Source: Helicobacter vulpis (GTDB taxonomy: Bacteria; Campylobacterota; Campylobacteria; Campylobacterales; Helicobacteraceae). Taken from it: 64,000 nucleotides of DNA. The notes below the pieces were generated by a model. It was not told the origin of the DNA, did not search any database, and saw only the letters and a list, made by a program, of their open reading frames with translations. This document shows, piece by piece, positions 27,284-35,285 of the stretch. How positions within the stretch are numbered: the stretch's first letter is position 1; the number at the start of each line of letters is the position of its first letter. A program made the position numbers and the translations under genes. The stretch spans positions 23,828-87,827 of the forward strand of contig NZ_QXQT01000006.1 of the NCBI RefSeq assembly GCF_003660395.1, given 5' to 3'.

Positions 27284-27643
27284 TTACTCAAGCACCACCC
27301 CCGGACATTCTAGCGCGCGCTCTTGGGGGGTTTTATCATCCTGCCAAAAGGGATAGCTGCGGCATTGTTTAGGGCGCACGGGGTAAATACGACACCGTTT
27401 GCTTTGCATGTCTAAAAATACGCATGCCCTATGCGCTGCGTTTTGCTCTAACAAGCTATAGGCATGCCCCACACGCTTGAGATAACGCATCCCAAATTGA
27501 TCTAAAGGCATGTTTAAAAACGTAGCGATGCCTTGAATCTCTGCTAGACTCACAAAAACATAGCCCTCCCCTATGCAACAACGCGCCCCACAAGAGGCGC
27601 AAACTTGGGAATCAAATCTAAAACTCTGTAACTTTGTATTCAA
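27284..27643 (-). CDS. YkgJ-family cysteine cluster protein
   Basis: 119 residues. CASCGARCCIG near the N-terminus and the C-terminal CRIYPVRPKQCRSYPFW motif are the signature of the YkgJ/UPF0153 family, thought to bind zinc or iron. Start is TTG 27643 with AGGA six bases upstream; it overlaps the PilO-like gene by 26 bases. H. pylori has the same gene beside the same neighbours. Confidence 0.85.
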   Translation of the reverse strand: MNTKLQSFRFDSQVCASCGARCCIGEGYVFVSLAEIQGIATFLNMPLDQFGMRYLKRVGHAYSLLEQNAAHRACVFLDMQSKRCRIYPVRPKQCRSYPFWQDDKTPQERALECPGVVLE

Positions 27644-28190
27644 TGTGAATCCTAAACTCTAGAGCCAAATCGCGTTTTTCTTTGGTGATACTGATAGGGA
27701 GTGCCATTTGCGTGTAATTGCTAATCTCTAGCATGCTTTTTAAAAAAGTATACAGATCTTGTAAAGAGCGGGCATGCGCCTTGATGTAAAAAATTTCGTG
27801 GATAATGTCAGCTTGGGAGTGCTTGTCTTCAGTACCCGCTTGTATTTGGATTTGAGTAAAGTGTTGTCTGAGAAGTTGGTTAAGAGTGTTGACACTTTCT
27901 TGATAGCTGGGGTGGGCGAGTTTGGACGCGATGGCTTGCTTGTAAGCTTGGTAGTCTGCAAAAGTTTCAAAAAACATTTTTTGTTTATGCTCCATGATAA
28001 GGAGTTTTTGTACTTCATCGCCATGCTGGGATCGAAACTTTTCCAAATTGTCCCACACTAAAAAACGCACAGAGACGATCGCCAAAACAAAAAACACCAA
28101 TGTGAATAGCGAGTTTCTAACTAGCCTCTCAAAGACCACACTGCCTGTAAAATGGCTTTCTGGCTTGGCTTCTTGAGTCTTTTTACTCAT
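27618..28190 (-). CDS. PilO-like inner membrane protein (third gene of a pilM/N/O-like trio)
   Basis: 190 residues. Short cytoplasmic N-terminus, one membrane helix (LFTLVFFVLAIVSVRFLVW), a long helical coiled region (about 60-120), then an alpha/beta end (IIHEIFYIKAHARSLQDLYTF and LALEFRIHIEYKV). The arrangement, membrane helix, coil and ferredoxin-like end, is that of PilO/GspM. Similarity is structural, inferred by eye, not a firm family match. ATG 28190 overlaps the stop of the gene before (ATGA), with AAGGA upstream. Confidence 0.55.
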   Translation of the reverse strand: MSKKTQEAKPESHFTGSVVFERLVRNSLFTLVFFVLAIVSVRFLVWDNLEKFRSQHGDEVQKLLIMEHKQKMFFETFADYQAYKQAIASKLAHPSYQESVNTLNQLLRQHFTQIQIQAGTEDKHSQADIIHEIFYIKAHARSLQDLYTFLKSMLEISNYTQMALPISITKEKRDLALEFRIHIEYKVTEF

Positions 28191-28717
28191 TTGGGGTCCT
28201 TGTCAATAAAGGGCACGGTAGAAGAATTATGAGACACAAATCTAAACCACCCATTCCCCATAGGGTAAAAGGTTACTTGGCTATTTTCAAAGATAGAATT
28301 GAGTCGTTGCTGCAAGGATAATTGGAACACTTCCTTAGAGGGTACGATTCCCTTGATTACTAGACTAGAATAGTCAATGGTGATGGATTGAATCGTGATG
28401 GAGTTGGGGATGATCTCTAGGATTCCCTTGATCGAATCTTTGATATTCAGAATGTATATCTTTTTATGATCCACTTCACGTACTCTGCGCTCTAGTTCTT
28501 TGTGTTTGCCGCGTACCCGTTCGCTCTCATGCCCATAAATATTGCTCTCCACTTGGGCAATTTCACTTCTATGACCGGCCGCGCGCGCCTCTTGGTTCAA
28601 AAAATGCGCCATCCACGCGCTCAAGGCCACCGCCAAAATCATGTAAAACACCCATACTTTCGTATGGGGGCTAACCATGTGTTTGGTATGGGGCTTGCTA
28701 TAGCTATAACGCGTCAT
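28187..28717 (-). CDS. PilN-like inner membrane protein
   Basis: 176 residues from ATG 28717. One membrane helix (VWVFYMILAVALSAWMAHF), a coiled region (VESNIYGHESERVRGKHKEL), then a PilN-type end: LEIIPNSITIQSITIDYSS and LVIKGIVPSKEVFQLSLQQ follow the iP-gv-l-l/l-l-G pattern of PilN. Stop and start codons are shared with both neighbours, so the three genes are one translational unit. Confidence 0.6.
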   Translation of the reverse strand: MTRYSYSKPHTKHMVSPHTKVWVFYMILAVALSAWMAHFLNQEARAAGHRSEIAQVESNIYGHESERVRGKHKELERRVREVDHKKIYILNIKDSIKGILEIIPNSITIQSITIDYSSLVIKGIVPSKEVFQLSLQQRLNSIFENSQVTFYPMGNGWFRFVSHNSSTVPFIDKDPK

Positions 28718-29723
28718 CACTTTGTTCTCTTTGAGCAAAGATGCTCAGTTGTTCCACCACAGAGATAGGCACGCAGGATACTTCTATCATGAGCTCGTCC
28801 TGTAGTTTCTCTACCATGCGTGGTCCAAGCTGGTAGGTGTTGAGAATGCATGCCTTTTCTACAAAATCTTCTAAGGGATAGAGAGGGTGCTTGTAGGCCT
28901 GCTTGAGACTTTCTTGCAAAAGACCAATCACTTCAGAGATGGACGCTTTTTCCTCTTCTAAGAGTTTCGATTCTTGAGCGGAAAGGGGGGGTGTGGTGTC
29001 GCCGGGGATTTGGTCGTGCATTTCTTGGGCGGTGTCGTTCATATGGGTTAAATTAGCTTCCATAGAACTCAATAGGGATTTTAAAAAGACCTCGTCTTGA
29101 ACATAGTCTTCTTGTTCCTCTTTGGCATCCGCTGAACCTAGATGTTCAGGAATCTTTAAGTTATAACATTGTGCATAACAGATTTTTTTGCGGTGGGTGA
29201 TGAGCACGCAAAGCCTAGAATGCTCTAGCATGGCATAGAGAGTGGCGCTTTCTTGCAGATTAGGGCGGATATAACCATACATGAGTAAAAAAGGTGAAAA
29301 GAGATAGTCTGCTTTGAAAAGCGCGCTTTCAAAAGCTGCAATCTCCTCCTTGAGCGATTTCTTAGGGATAAAGAAGTAATGTTGGTCTATCTCCAAAAAC
29401 ACCAAGTCTTTTTTGGGCACGGGGGCGTAGTGTTCTAAATGCTCCTTCTTACACACCCCTTGATCCAAACTCTTGGCCATGCCACACAGATATGAAAAGG
29501 GATAGACCCGCGTAAAATTGCGCGCGTCCTTGAGGGCTTTGATGGGAATCACCCCATCTTTGATCGCATAGACCTTGTTGACGACTTCTAAAGTTTTGCC
29601 CCGTTTGAGGTGCTCCACCCGCCCCACTAGCATTTCATGATCCACATTGAAGCAAATAAAGACATCGGAAAAAAAGAACTCTTTGAGAGTGTCATAAAAA
29701 ATCGCCTTGAAAGCCCGCCACAT
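28704..29723 (-). CDS. Hypothetical protein, first gene of the pilM/N/O-like trio
   Basis: 339 residues from ATG 29723, which overlaps the lpxJ stop (TAATG) with GGGGGAG eight bases upstream. Mixed alpha/beta, no membrane helix or signal. The N-terminal strands (FSDVFICFNVDHEMLVGR) and position before PilN- and PilO-like genes suggest an actin-like PilM/GspL role, but I do not see clear nucleotide-binding motifs. An acidic, low-similarity stretch occupies about 195-255. H. pylori has the same gene in the same order. Confidence 0.5.
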   Translation of the reverse strand: MWRAFKAIFYDTLKEFFFSDVFICFNVDHEMLVGRVEHLKRGKTLEVVNKVYAIKDGVIPIKALKDARNFTRVYPFSYLCGMAKSLDQGVCKKEHLEHYAPVPKKDLVFLEIDQHYFFIPKKSLKEEIAAFESALFKADYLFSPFLLMYGYIRPNLQESATLYAMLEHSRLCVLITHRKKICYAQCYNLKIPEHLGSADAKEEQEDYVQDEVFLKSLLSSMEANLTHMNDTAQEMHDQIPGDTTPPLSAQESKLLEEEKASISEVIGLLQESLKQAYKHPLYPLEDFVEKACILNTYQLGPRMVEKLQDELMIEVSCVPISVVEQLSIFAQREQSDDAL

Positions 29724-30346
29724 TAATAACACTCCCCCATACGGGTTGCTACAAGCATCTTGGCCTGTTCTAGTGCCATATCCTTGGGGATGAAAAAGGG
29801 TTCACGCATGTAGTAGCGCACCTCTGAAAAGGGTTTGGGCAATTGGAAGCGATCCCAAGTGTTGAAGGTGAAAGCGTTGGCAAAGACCACGCGGCACACC
29901 ACCACCCCCACCCCGCTTTTTTGCGCCAACGCCACCACGCCATCGGCCACGCTATGATAGGGACCCCTAGGGCCATCTGGGGTTAAGCCCACATCGGCCC
30001 CCGCCTTTAAATGCCTAATCCCCTCCACCAACACCCTAACCCCCCCCTTTTTGCTCGAACCTCGAATGGCGCGAAATCCAAAGCATTCATACAGCCTTGC
30101 GGCCAAAGAGCCATCAAAATGTTGGCTAGCGATCACATAGAGGTTAGAACCCTCTTTTAAGCGCAGGTAGGCAAAGGGCAACATCGCAATCTCCCCATGC
30201 CAAAAACTCGCAATAAAGGGGGTGTCCTCCAAGCCATGCGCCAAATAAAAGCGGTTTTTGCAGGTTTTAAAGAGAAGTTGCAAAATCCAATAGAGAAGTA
30301 CCGGCAACGCTCTTAACACAAACCCATTGCGCAAACGCTTTAGCAC
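29723..30346 (-). CDS. lpxJ: Lipid A acyltransferase LpxJ (DUF374)
   Basis: 207 residues. The N-terminal membrane anchor is followed by FIASFWHGEIAML (the His acyltransferase motif), SQHFDGSLAARLYECFGF, RGSSKKGG and LTPDGPRGP, the DUF374 signature set. In H. pylori and Campylobacter the DUF374 protein LpxJ adds the 3'-linked secondary acyl chain of lipid A; the assignment comes from that work and the same gene position beside miaB. Start is GTG 30346, just after the miaB stop, with AGGGG upstream inside miaB. Confidence 0.82.
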   Translation of the reverse strand: MLKRLRNGFVLRALPVLLYWILQLLFKTCKNRFYLAHGLEDTPFIASFWHGEIAMLPFAYLRLKEGSNLYVIASQHFDGSLAARLYECFGFRAIRGSSKKGGVRVLVEGIRHLKAGADVGLTPDGPRGPYHSVADGVVALAQKSGVGVVVCRVVFANAFTFNTWDRFQLPKPFSEVRYYMREPFFIPKDMALEQAKMLVATRMGECY

Positions 30347-30349
30347 AAA

Positions 30350-31651
30350 CTAAGCCCCTAAACGCTGGGCCTGCAAGCTCCCCTTGTGGTGCGCGATCAC
30401 CTGCACGGCCACCAAATCGCCCACGCCCACGCCCTGCGCCTCAAAGCTCAACAAGCGCCCTTGATCGCTCTTGCCCTGTGCCCTGCCCTGTTGTACATTT
30501 TCTACCAACACTGTATAGACCTTGCCCACTTCGCTTTGGGCCTTTTGGGCTAAAAGCTCTTGGTGGCGGCGTTGCAGGACTTGCAAACGCGCCTTAGCGA
30601 TGGCGCTGGGCACTTGGTGGTGCAGATGCGCTGCTGGAGTCAAGGGACGCGGGGAGTAAATGAAGCTATAGAGTGTGTCAAAACGCACCCGCTCCACCAC
30701 CTCTAGAGTGTCTTGAAAATCCGCCTCGCTCTCTGCAGGGAAACCTACAATGATGTCCGTGCCAATGCCCACCTCTGGCACCAGCGCGCGCAATTTCTCT
30801 ATGCGGTTTAAATACCATTCCCTAGTATAACCTCGTTTCATCGCCCTTAAAATCGCATTCGAACCACTTTGCAGGGGGATATGGATACTCTTGCACACTT
30901 TGGGATGGCGCGCAAAACATTCTAAGAAGGCATCGTCCATGTGCAGAGGGTGGGGCGAGGTGAAGCGGATACGCTCCAAACCCACAATTTCACCCAAAGC
31001 GCATAGCAACGCGCTAAAATCCACTTTGGGGTGCGCGCTAGAAAAACGCGCGCCGTAATTATTCACATTCTGCCCCAACAAGATAATTTCTTTCACCCCG
31101 CGCTTCACACAAGAGCGCGCCTCTGTTAAGATCAAATCCAAGGGGATGGAGATCTCTTTGCCCCGTGTGTGGGGTACAATGCAGTAAGTGCAATGCTTGT
31201 CGCACCCGATAGAAACATTGATAAAGGCCTTGAGCGGGTTTTTGGAGCTCTCAAAGACATAATGGCTATCATCGTGATCTAAAGCCACCTCAACCGCCTT
31301 AGGTTGGTGGATAATTTGGGTGATCTTGGAGATATTGCGCGCCCCTAGGACAAAGTCCACACTGGGGGCCTTTTGCAGAATACGCGCCCCCATGTGGCTA
31401 GCGCTACACCCACACACCCCAATCTTGGCCCCTCTCTTTTTGATCTTGGCAAAATGCCCGATCTCAGAAAACAATTTGCGCTCGGGCTTTTCGCGCACGC
31501 TACAGGTGTTGAGCAAGATGAGATCGGCTTGTTTGGGGTCGTCAATTTGGGCATAACCCACCTTGGCCAATTCGCTAGAAAGGTGCTCGCTATCGCGGTT
31601 ATTCATCGCGCAACCCATCGTTTCAATGTAGAGGGTTTTTGAGGGGGTCAT
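30350..31651 (-). CDS. miaB: tRNA-2-methylthio-N6-dimethylallyladenosine synthase
   Basis: 433 residues. UPF0004 N-terminal domain with conserved Cys (TMGCAMNNRDSEH, LLNTCSVREKPE, GCSA), the radical-SAM Cys cluster CDKHCTYC with VPHTRG near residue 150, and a C-terminal TRAM domain (VYTVLVENVQQ). It adds the methylthio group to A37 of tRNAs reading U-codons. AAGGAG lies six bases before ATG 31651. Confidence 0.95.
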   Translation of the reverse strand: MTPSKTLYIETMGCAMNNRDSEHLSSELAKVGYAQIDDPKQADLILLNTCSVREKPERKLFSEIGHFAKIKKRGAKIGVCGCSASHMGARILQKAPSVDFVLGARNISKITQIIHQPKAVEVALDHDDSHYVFESSKNPLKAFINVSIGCDKHCTYCIVPHTRGKEISIPLDLILTEARSCVKRGVKEIILLGQNVNNYGARFSSAHPKVDFSALLCALGEIVGLERIRFTSPHPLHMDDAFLECFARHPKVCKSIHIPLQSGSNAILRAMKRGYTREWYLNRIEKLRALVPEVGIGTDIIVGFPAESEADFQDTLEVVERVRFDTLYSFIYSPRPLTPAAHLHHQVPSAIAKARLQVLQRRHQELLAQKAQSEVGKVYTVLVENVQQGRAQGKSDQGRLLSFEAQGVGVGDLVAVQVIAHHKGSLQAQRLGA

Positions 31652-31661
31652 CGCATGCTCC

Positions 31662-31907
31662 TTAGATAATGTGCAGGGCGTAGATGAAATCCTTGTCGTC
31701 TGCGCTGATTCTCACTTCGGATAAATACGCCTGATAGCCCTGTTTCTCTAGAGAGGCGAGCGCGCTCAACATGTCCTTGTGTGTGTTGCTGGGCGCAAAA
31801 TAAAAGATGTGCTCACCGTGGCGGTATTTGTTCAGCAAATCCTCCAAACGCACCTTCAGGCTCTTAGCGCTATGCTTTTTACTCGGTTTGGCTAAGTGTA
31901 ACTCCAT
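31662..31907 (-). CDS. Small Smr-like nuclease-family protein (HP0268 homologue)
   Basis: 81 residues from ATG 31907 (GAGGA five bases upstream; the frame also opens at TTG 31922). Alpha/beta with EHIFYFAPSNTHKDMLSAL and LEKQGYQAYLSEVRIS. It matches in position and outline the H. pylori protein HP0268, described as an Smr-like nicking nuclease. The link is from memory of the neighbourhood; catalytic residues were not confirmed. Confidence 0.6.
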   Translation of the reverse strand: MELHLAKPSKKHSAKSLKVRLEDLLNKYRHGEHIFYFAPSNTHKDMLSALASLEKQGYQAYLSEVRISADDKDFIYALHII

Positions 31908-31959
31908 GGGATTCCTCAACATATAATACCCCCTAGTTTAGCGCAATTTGGCTTAAAAA

Positions 31960-33204
31960 CTAGAAAAAAACGCGCCTGCCTTGAATGTAAAGCGCGCGCG
32001 CTTTTTGGGCTTGGAGGATTCTTAAGAGAATGTCTAGGGGGGTGTGGGCTTTTTTAGCGCTAAAAAGCACCAAATCCGCATCTTTGCCCTCTTGCAAAAC
32101 CCCATTATTCAAACCCAAAGCCTTGCTAGCATGCGCGGTGCAAGCCAGCAATAAATCTTGCGCGTTGTGCTCTAAGGGGCCGGGTAAAGAAAAGAGGGCA
32201 TGGCGCAATTCTTCTAAAAGATGGACATCCAAATTAGAGCTCTTCCCATCAGTGGCCAGGGCATAGGGTAAAGCCAAAGTGCGCAAACGCGCCACTTCTA
32301 ATAAATGCCCGCTCAAGAGGCGATTAGACCTAGGGCAGGTGATGACATGGGTTTGTGTGGCGATTTGTTGGGCGTGCTTAAAATGCTCTGGGCGGGCAAA
32401 CAGGGCGTGTACGAGCAATAGATGTTTGTGGGCAAACAAGTTTAAGAAGTCTACAACCCCCTCAAAACTGGGTGCAGGGTTTGCCACCCCCAAACTCTCT
32501 TGAAAAAAGCGCCCAAACCATCCCCTCCCGCTCTCCAGCCACTCCAATTCTGCATGCGATTCTAAAAAGTGCGTAGAAATGGGCGTGTGGGCATCTGCCC
32601 TCTCTAGCACCCGTTGGGCGAGCTCTTTATGCACCGAATAGGGGGAGTGGATGGCAATGGCCGGGGTGAATTTAGGACTCTTGTATTTTAAGCTCCGGGC
32701 GTGGCGCTCTTGGAAATCCTTAAAATTTTGCTCCAAAGCATGGGGAGCGCTCCCGATGAGTTCATCAAAAAAGACCACTCTTAAAGCAGAATGCGCCAAA
32801 ATCTCGCGCTCTAGCCCATAACTGCTAATCGCCCCCACACTGCCCACCCCGCTTTGCAACTGGGCACGGATGGCGTGGTGGATATGCCTTTTAGCGTTGT
32901 GAAACACCGCGTTTCTGTGCTGGATCACACTGCTTAGCCACGCTTCAAAACTGCCATAAGTGAAGGTGTCCTTGTGGCTAGAAAATTCAAAATGGATATG
33001 GGCGTTGATGAGTGCGGGCATGAGCAAACAATGTTTGTAAAACGCCACAGGCGCGCCCGGATACGCGCTTTTCAAATGCGCCAAAGGACCCACCTTGACA
33101 ATCTGCCCTCCAAAGATCACCACCCCCCCATGTTCTAGGACATGAAAGGACGCATCGCATGTAACAAGCGTGCTCGCTGCGATGATCTCTGGGCTATCCT
33201 TCAT
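31960..33204 (-). CDS. Amidohydrolase of the ATZ/TRZ type, probable aminofutalosine deaminase
   Basis: 414 residues. Metal ligands: HIHFEF (HxH, near residue 68), AIHSPYSVH, STHFLESHAELEW and the late ATDGKSSN (Asp). The family (COG0402) includes an epsilon-proteobacterial enzyme shown to deaminate 6-aminodeoxyfutalosine in menaquinone synthesis. Helicobacter makes menaquinone by the futalosine route, so this role is plausible but not proven; H. pylori was reported to use a nucleosidase that can bypass deamination. The start overlaps the stop of the gene upstream (ATGA). Confidence 0.75.
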   Translation of the reverse strand: MKDSPEIIAASTLVTCDASFHVLEHGGVVIFGGQIVKVGPLAHLKSAYPGAPVAFYKHCLLMPALINAHIHFEFSSHKDTFTYGSFEAWLSSVIQHRNAVFHNAKRHIHHAIRAQLQSGVGSVGAISSYGLEREILAHSALRVVFFDELIGSAPHALEQNFKDFQERHARSLKYKSPKFTPAIAIHSPYSVHKELAQRVLERADAHTPISTHFLESHAELEWLESGRGWFGRFFQESLGVANPAPSFEGVVDFLNLFAHKHLLLVHALFARPEHFKHAQQIATQTHVITCPRSNRLLSGHLLEVARLRTLALPYALATDGKSSNLDVHLLEELRHALFSLPGPLEHNAQDLLLACTAHASKALGLNNGVLQEGKDADLVLFSAKKAHTPLDILLRILQAQKARALYIQGRRVFF

Positions 33205-34460
33205 AAATACACCACCCCATCAGCGCGCATGATCCACTCCACACGCGCCTTTAAAACCTGCTGGTGGTAAATGCTCGCTGGGTTGTCTACTTGGCTTTTG
33301 CCCTTTAAATCCACCAGCATTAAGCGCGCTTCTTTGCCCACCTCCAAAGCGCCGCAATTGAGCCCCAAAAAGCGCGCGGGGTTGGTGGCGATGAGCTCTA
33401 TTAATCGTTGCAAACTGATACACCCGCTTGCCACTAGGTGCGTATAAGCTAGAGGGAAAAAAGCCTCAATGCTCTGCATGCCAAAGGGCGCGTCTTCAAA
33501 AATATGCAGACTTAAAGGGTGGGTGTAGTGTAGGCTGGTGAGCATGTCAATTTCTTGAGCCAACAACGCGCGCAAATGCGCTTGTTTCTCCTTGTTTTTT
33601 AGGGGGGGGAGAATTTTGGTGCGTGGGTCGTAATGCTGGTAAATGCTCTCCTCTAAAATCAAATGGTGCAAGGGGGTTTGCACCCATAGGGGCGCGCCCA
33701 AAGCCCTTGTCGCGGTGATGATTTTAAAGGCATCCGGTTCTACCACACTATCTAAGAGTACATCTAGTTGGGTGTGCAAGGCTAACCCAGCGACCTTACC
33801 CACTTCTTTGACTTGAATGAGCGGGCTCACACTGGGCAATCCTAGGGCATACGCTAGGGGGGTTTGATCCATGATCCCCATGCTAAAACGCCCCTCATAG
33901 CCCCGCACGCCACACACTAATTTCAAAGAGAGCATGCGCGCGTAATCCAGCACGGGTAAAAGCTTCTGCCCCTCTAAATTGTAAAGATACAGGCATGCCT
34001 GAATAGAGGCAGGAAGCATGGCGCGCAAAAGGGCGAGGTCTTGCAAGCGTTGATCGCTCCCTAAGGGGTGCAAGCAGATCACATCCCCACAGGCGATCGC
34101 TTCCCGGGCTGCGCCGTAATCTAGAGGGCTAAAAGCGGTGTCGCTATACTCTTGGGCAAATTCTAGGGGCTCCATGTCCGCTTCTTTAAGAGAGTAGAGC
34201 GGGGCTAGAGGCACACCCATTAAAGAACCCACCCCCCCTTTATACGCCTGCGCTTTCAAATGCGCATAGGTGGGTCTGTTTAAATTGTGCAAAAACACCC
34301 CTAAATCTATAGCGCTGGGCAATAATGTTTTGAACTCACAATCCAACACTTCTTCATGGGCATGGGGTTTCAAAGACGCGCCTATTTCTGCAACCAAGCC
34401 CTTTAGCACACGTACGCACACACAAGCCCCCCCCGCTAACCTAGCATTTTTCAAGAACAC
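33201..34460 (-). CDS. Dihydroorotase-like protein with degenerate metal site
   Basis: 419 residues. The overall class I dihydroorotase layout is present: LLPSAIDLG for the LPG-ID-H-H segment, KAYKGGVGSLMGVPLAP-type loop, and EDAPFGMQSIEAFFPLAY for the DHAPH-GiPG-E segment. But the HxH metal pair is gone (IDLGVFLHN) and so is the DHAPH His, so it should not bind the usual metals. Likely the inactive PyrC2-type paralogue seen in H. pylori next to the same genes; such pseudo-dihydroorotases can be structural partners of aspartate carbamoyltransferase. That role is inference. It overlaps the next gene by 4 bases. Confidence 0.75.
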   Translation of the reverse strand: MFLKNARLAGGACVCVRVLKGLVAEIGASLKPHAHEEVLDCEFKTLLPSAIDLGVFLHNLNRPTYAHLKAQAYKGGVGSLMGVPLAPLYSLKEADMEPLEFAQEYSDTAFSPLDYGAAREAIACGDVICLHPLGSDQRLQDLALLRAMLPASIQACLYLYNLEGQKLLPVLDYARMLSLKLVCGVRGYEGRFSMGIMDQTPLAYALGLPSVSPLIQVKEVGKVAGLALHTQLDVLLDSVVEPDAFKIITATRALGAPLWVQTPLHHLILEESIYQHYDPRTKILPPLKNKEKQAHLRALLAQEIDMLTSLHYTHPLSLHIFEDAPFGMQSIEAFFPLAYTHLVASGCISLQRLIELIATNPARFLGLNCGALEVGKEARLMLVDLKGKSQVDNPASIYHQQVLKARVEWIMRADGVVYL

Positions 34461-34469
34461 ACAGCATCC

Positions 34470-35195
34470 TTAACTCAACCACGCGCTCAGCGATTCGATC
34501 TTGCCACTCATAATTAAAACACCCATGAGCAATAAAATTGCCCCCGCGCCCATCTCAATGGCGCGCATGTGGCGTTTAACACTTTTGAGCAAATTTAATG
34601 CCTTATCCAACGCGAAAGCCACAAGCAGCCACGGAAGCCCAAACCCGGCAATAAACACCCCCAAAAGCGTTAAGCCATAAACCTGTTCGCTCCCACTCAA
34701 AAGCACAATGCTAGTAAAGATAGGTCCAATACAAGGAGTCCAACCCAAAGCAAAACCCATGCCTAGCACGACGGGCAGAAGATAGCGCAAAAAGGCGTTT
34801 TCAGACGCGATATTGAAATGAAGCCCCTTAGAACGATAGAGAAAATTCCAACGCAAAATCCCTAAGAAATGCAAGCCAAAGAGCATCACCACCCCCCCAG
34901 CCACCACGCGCACCCATATATTCCCAAAAAAATTATGCAGAATGCGCGCCATAGACGCGCCTAAGAGCCAAAAGACGATCCCAAAACCTAGCACAAACAA
35001 CCCCGCTTTGAGCAACACGCTAAAGCGATTGGCGCGCGCGCTCTTGATCTCTTCTAGGGAGGTTTGGCTGATGTAAGAAAGATAGGCGGGAATGAGGGGC
35101 AGAACGCAAGGGCTCAAGAACGCTAAAAGACCGGCTAAAAAAGAGGCGATCAAGGGGGTTTGATCAAAAACAGACAAGAGGGTATCCTCTAGCAT
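34470..35195 (-). CDS. ccdA: Cytochrome c biogenesis protein CcdA (DsbD transmembrane family)
   Basis: 241 residues, six membrane helices. FLSPCVLPLIPAYLSYI (first conserved Cys-Pro) and FALGWTPCIGPIF (second Cys) are the CcdA/DsbD signature. It passes electrons from cytoplasmic thioredoxin to the periplasm, for reduction of apocytochrome c or thiol proteins. Last in order toward the divergent rhpA, it begins the long minus-strand run ending at the YkgJ gene. Confidence 0.92.
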   Translation of the reverse strand: MLEDTLLSVFDQTPLIASFLAGLLAFLSPCVLPLIPAYLSYISQTSLEEIKSARANRFSVLLKAGLFVLGFGIVFWLLGASMARILHNFFGNIWVRVVAGGVVMLFGLHFLGILRWNFLYRSKGLHFNIASENAFLRYLLPVVLGMGFALGWTPCIGPIFTSIVLLSGSEQVYGLTLLGVFIAGFGLPWLLVAFALDKALNLLKSVKRHMRAIEMGAGAILLLMGVLIMSGKIESLSAWLS

Positions 35196-35218
35196 GGGCG
35201 ATCCTAAGATTTTTCTGA

Positions 35219-35224
35219 TATAAT
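35219..35224 (+). promoter_or_regulatory. -10 element for rhpA
   Basis: Perfect TATAAT preceded by TTTTTCTGA. Transcription from about 35231 leaves a leader of some 55 bases before the ATG at 35286, long enough for regulation; no clear structure was recognised in it. Confidence 0.6.
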
Positions 35225-35285
35225 AGCGTGAATTGCTTTAGGATTATCCCCAATTCAACCCCAGTGAAAAGGTTACCTAATATCC

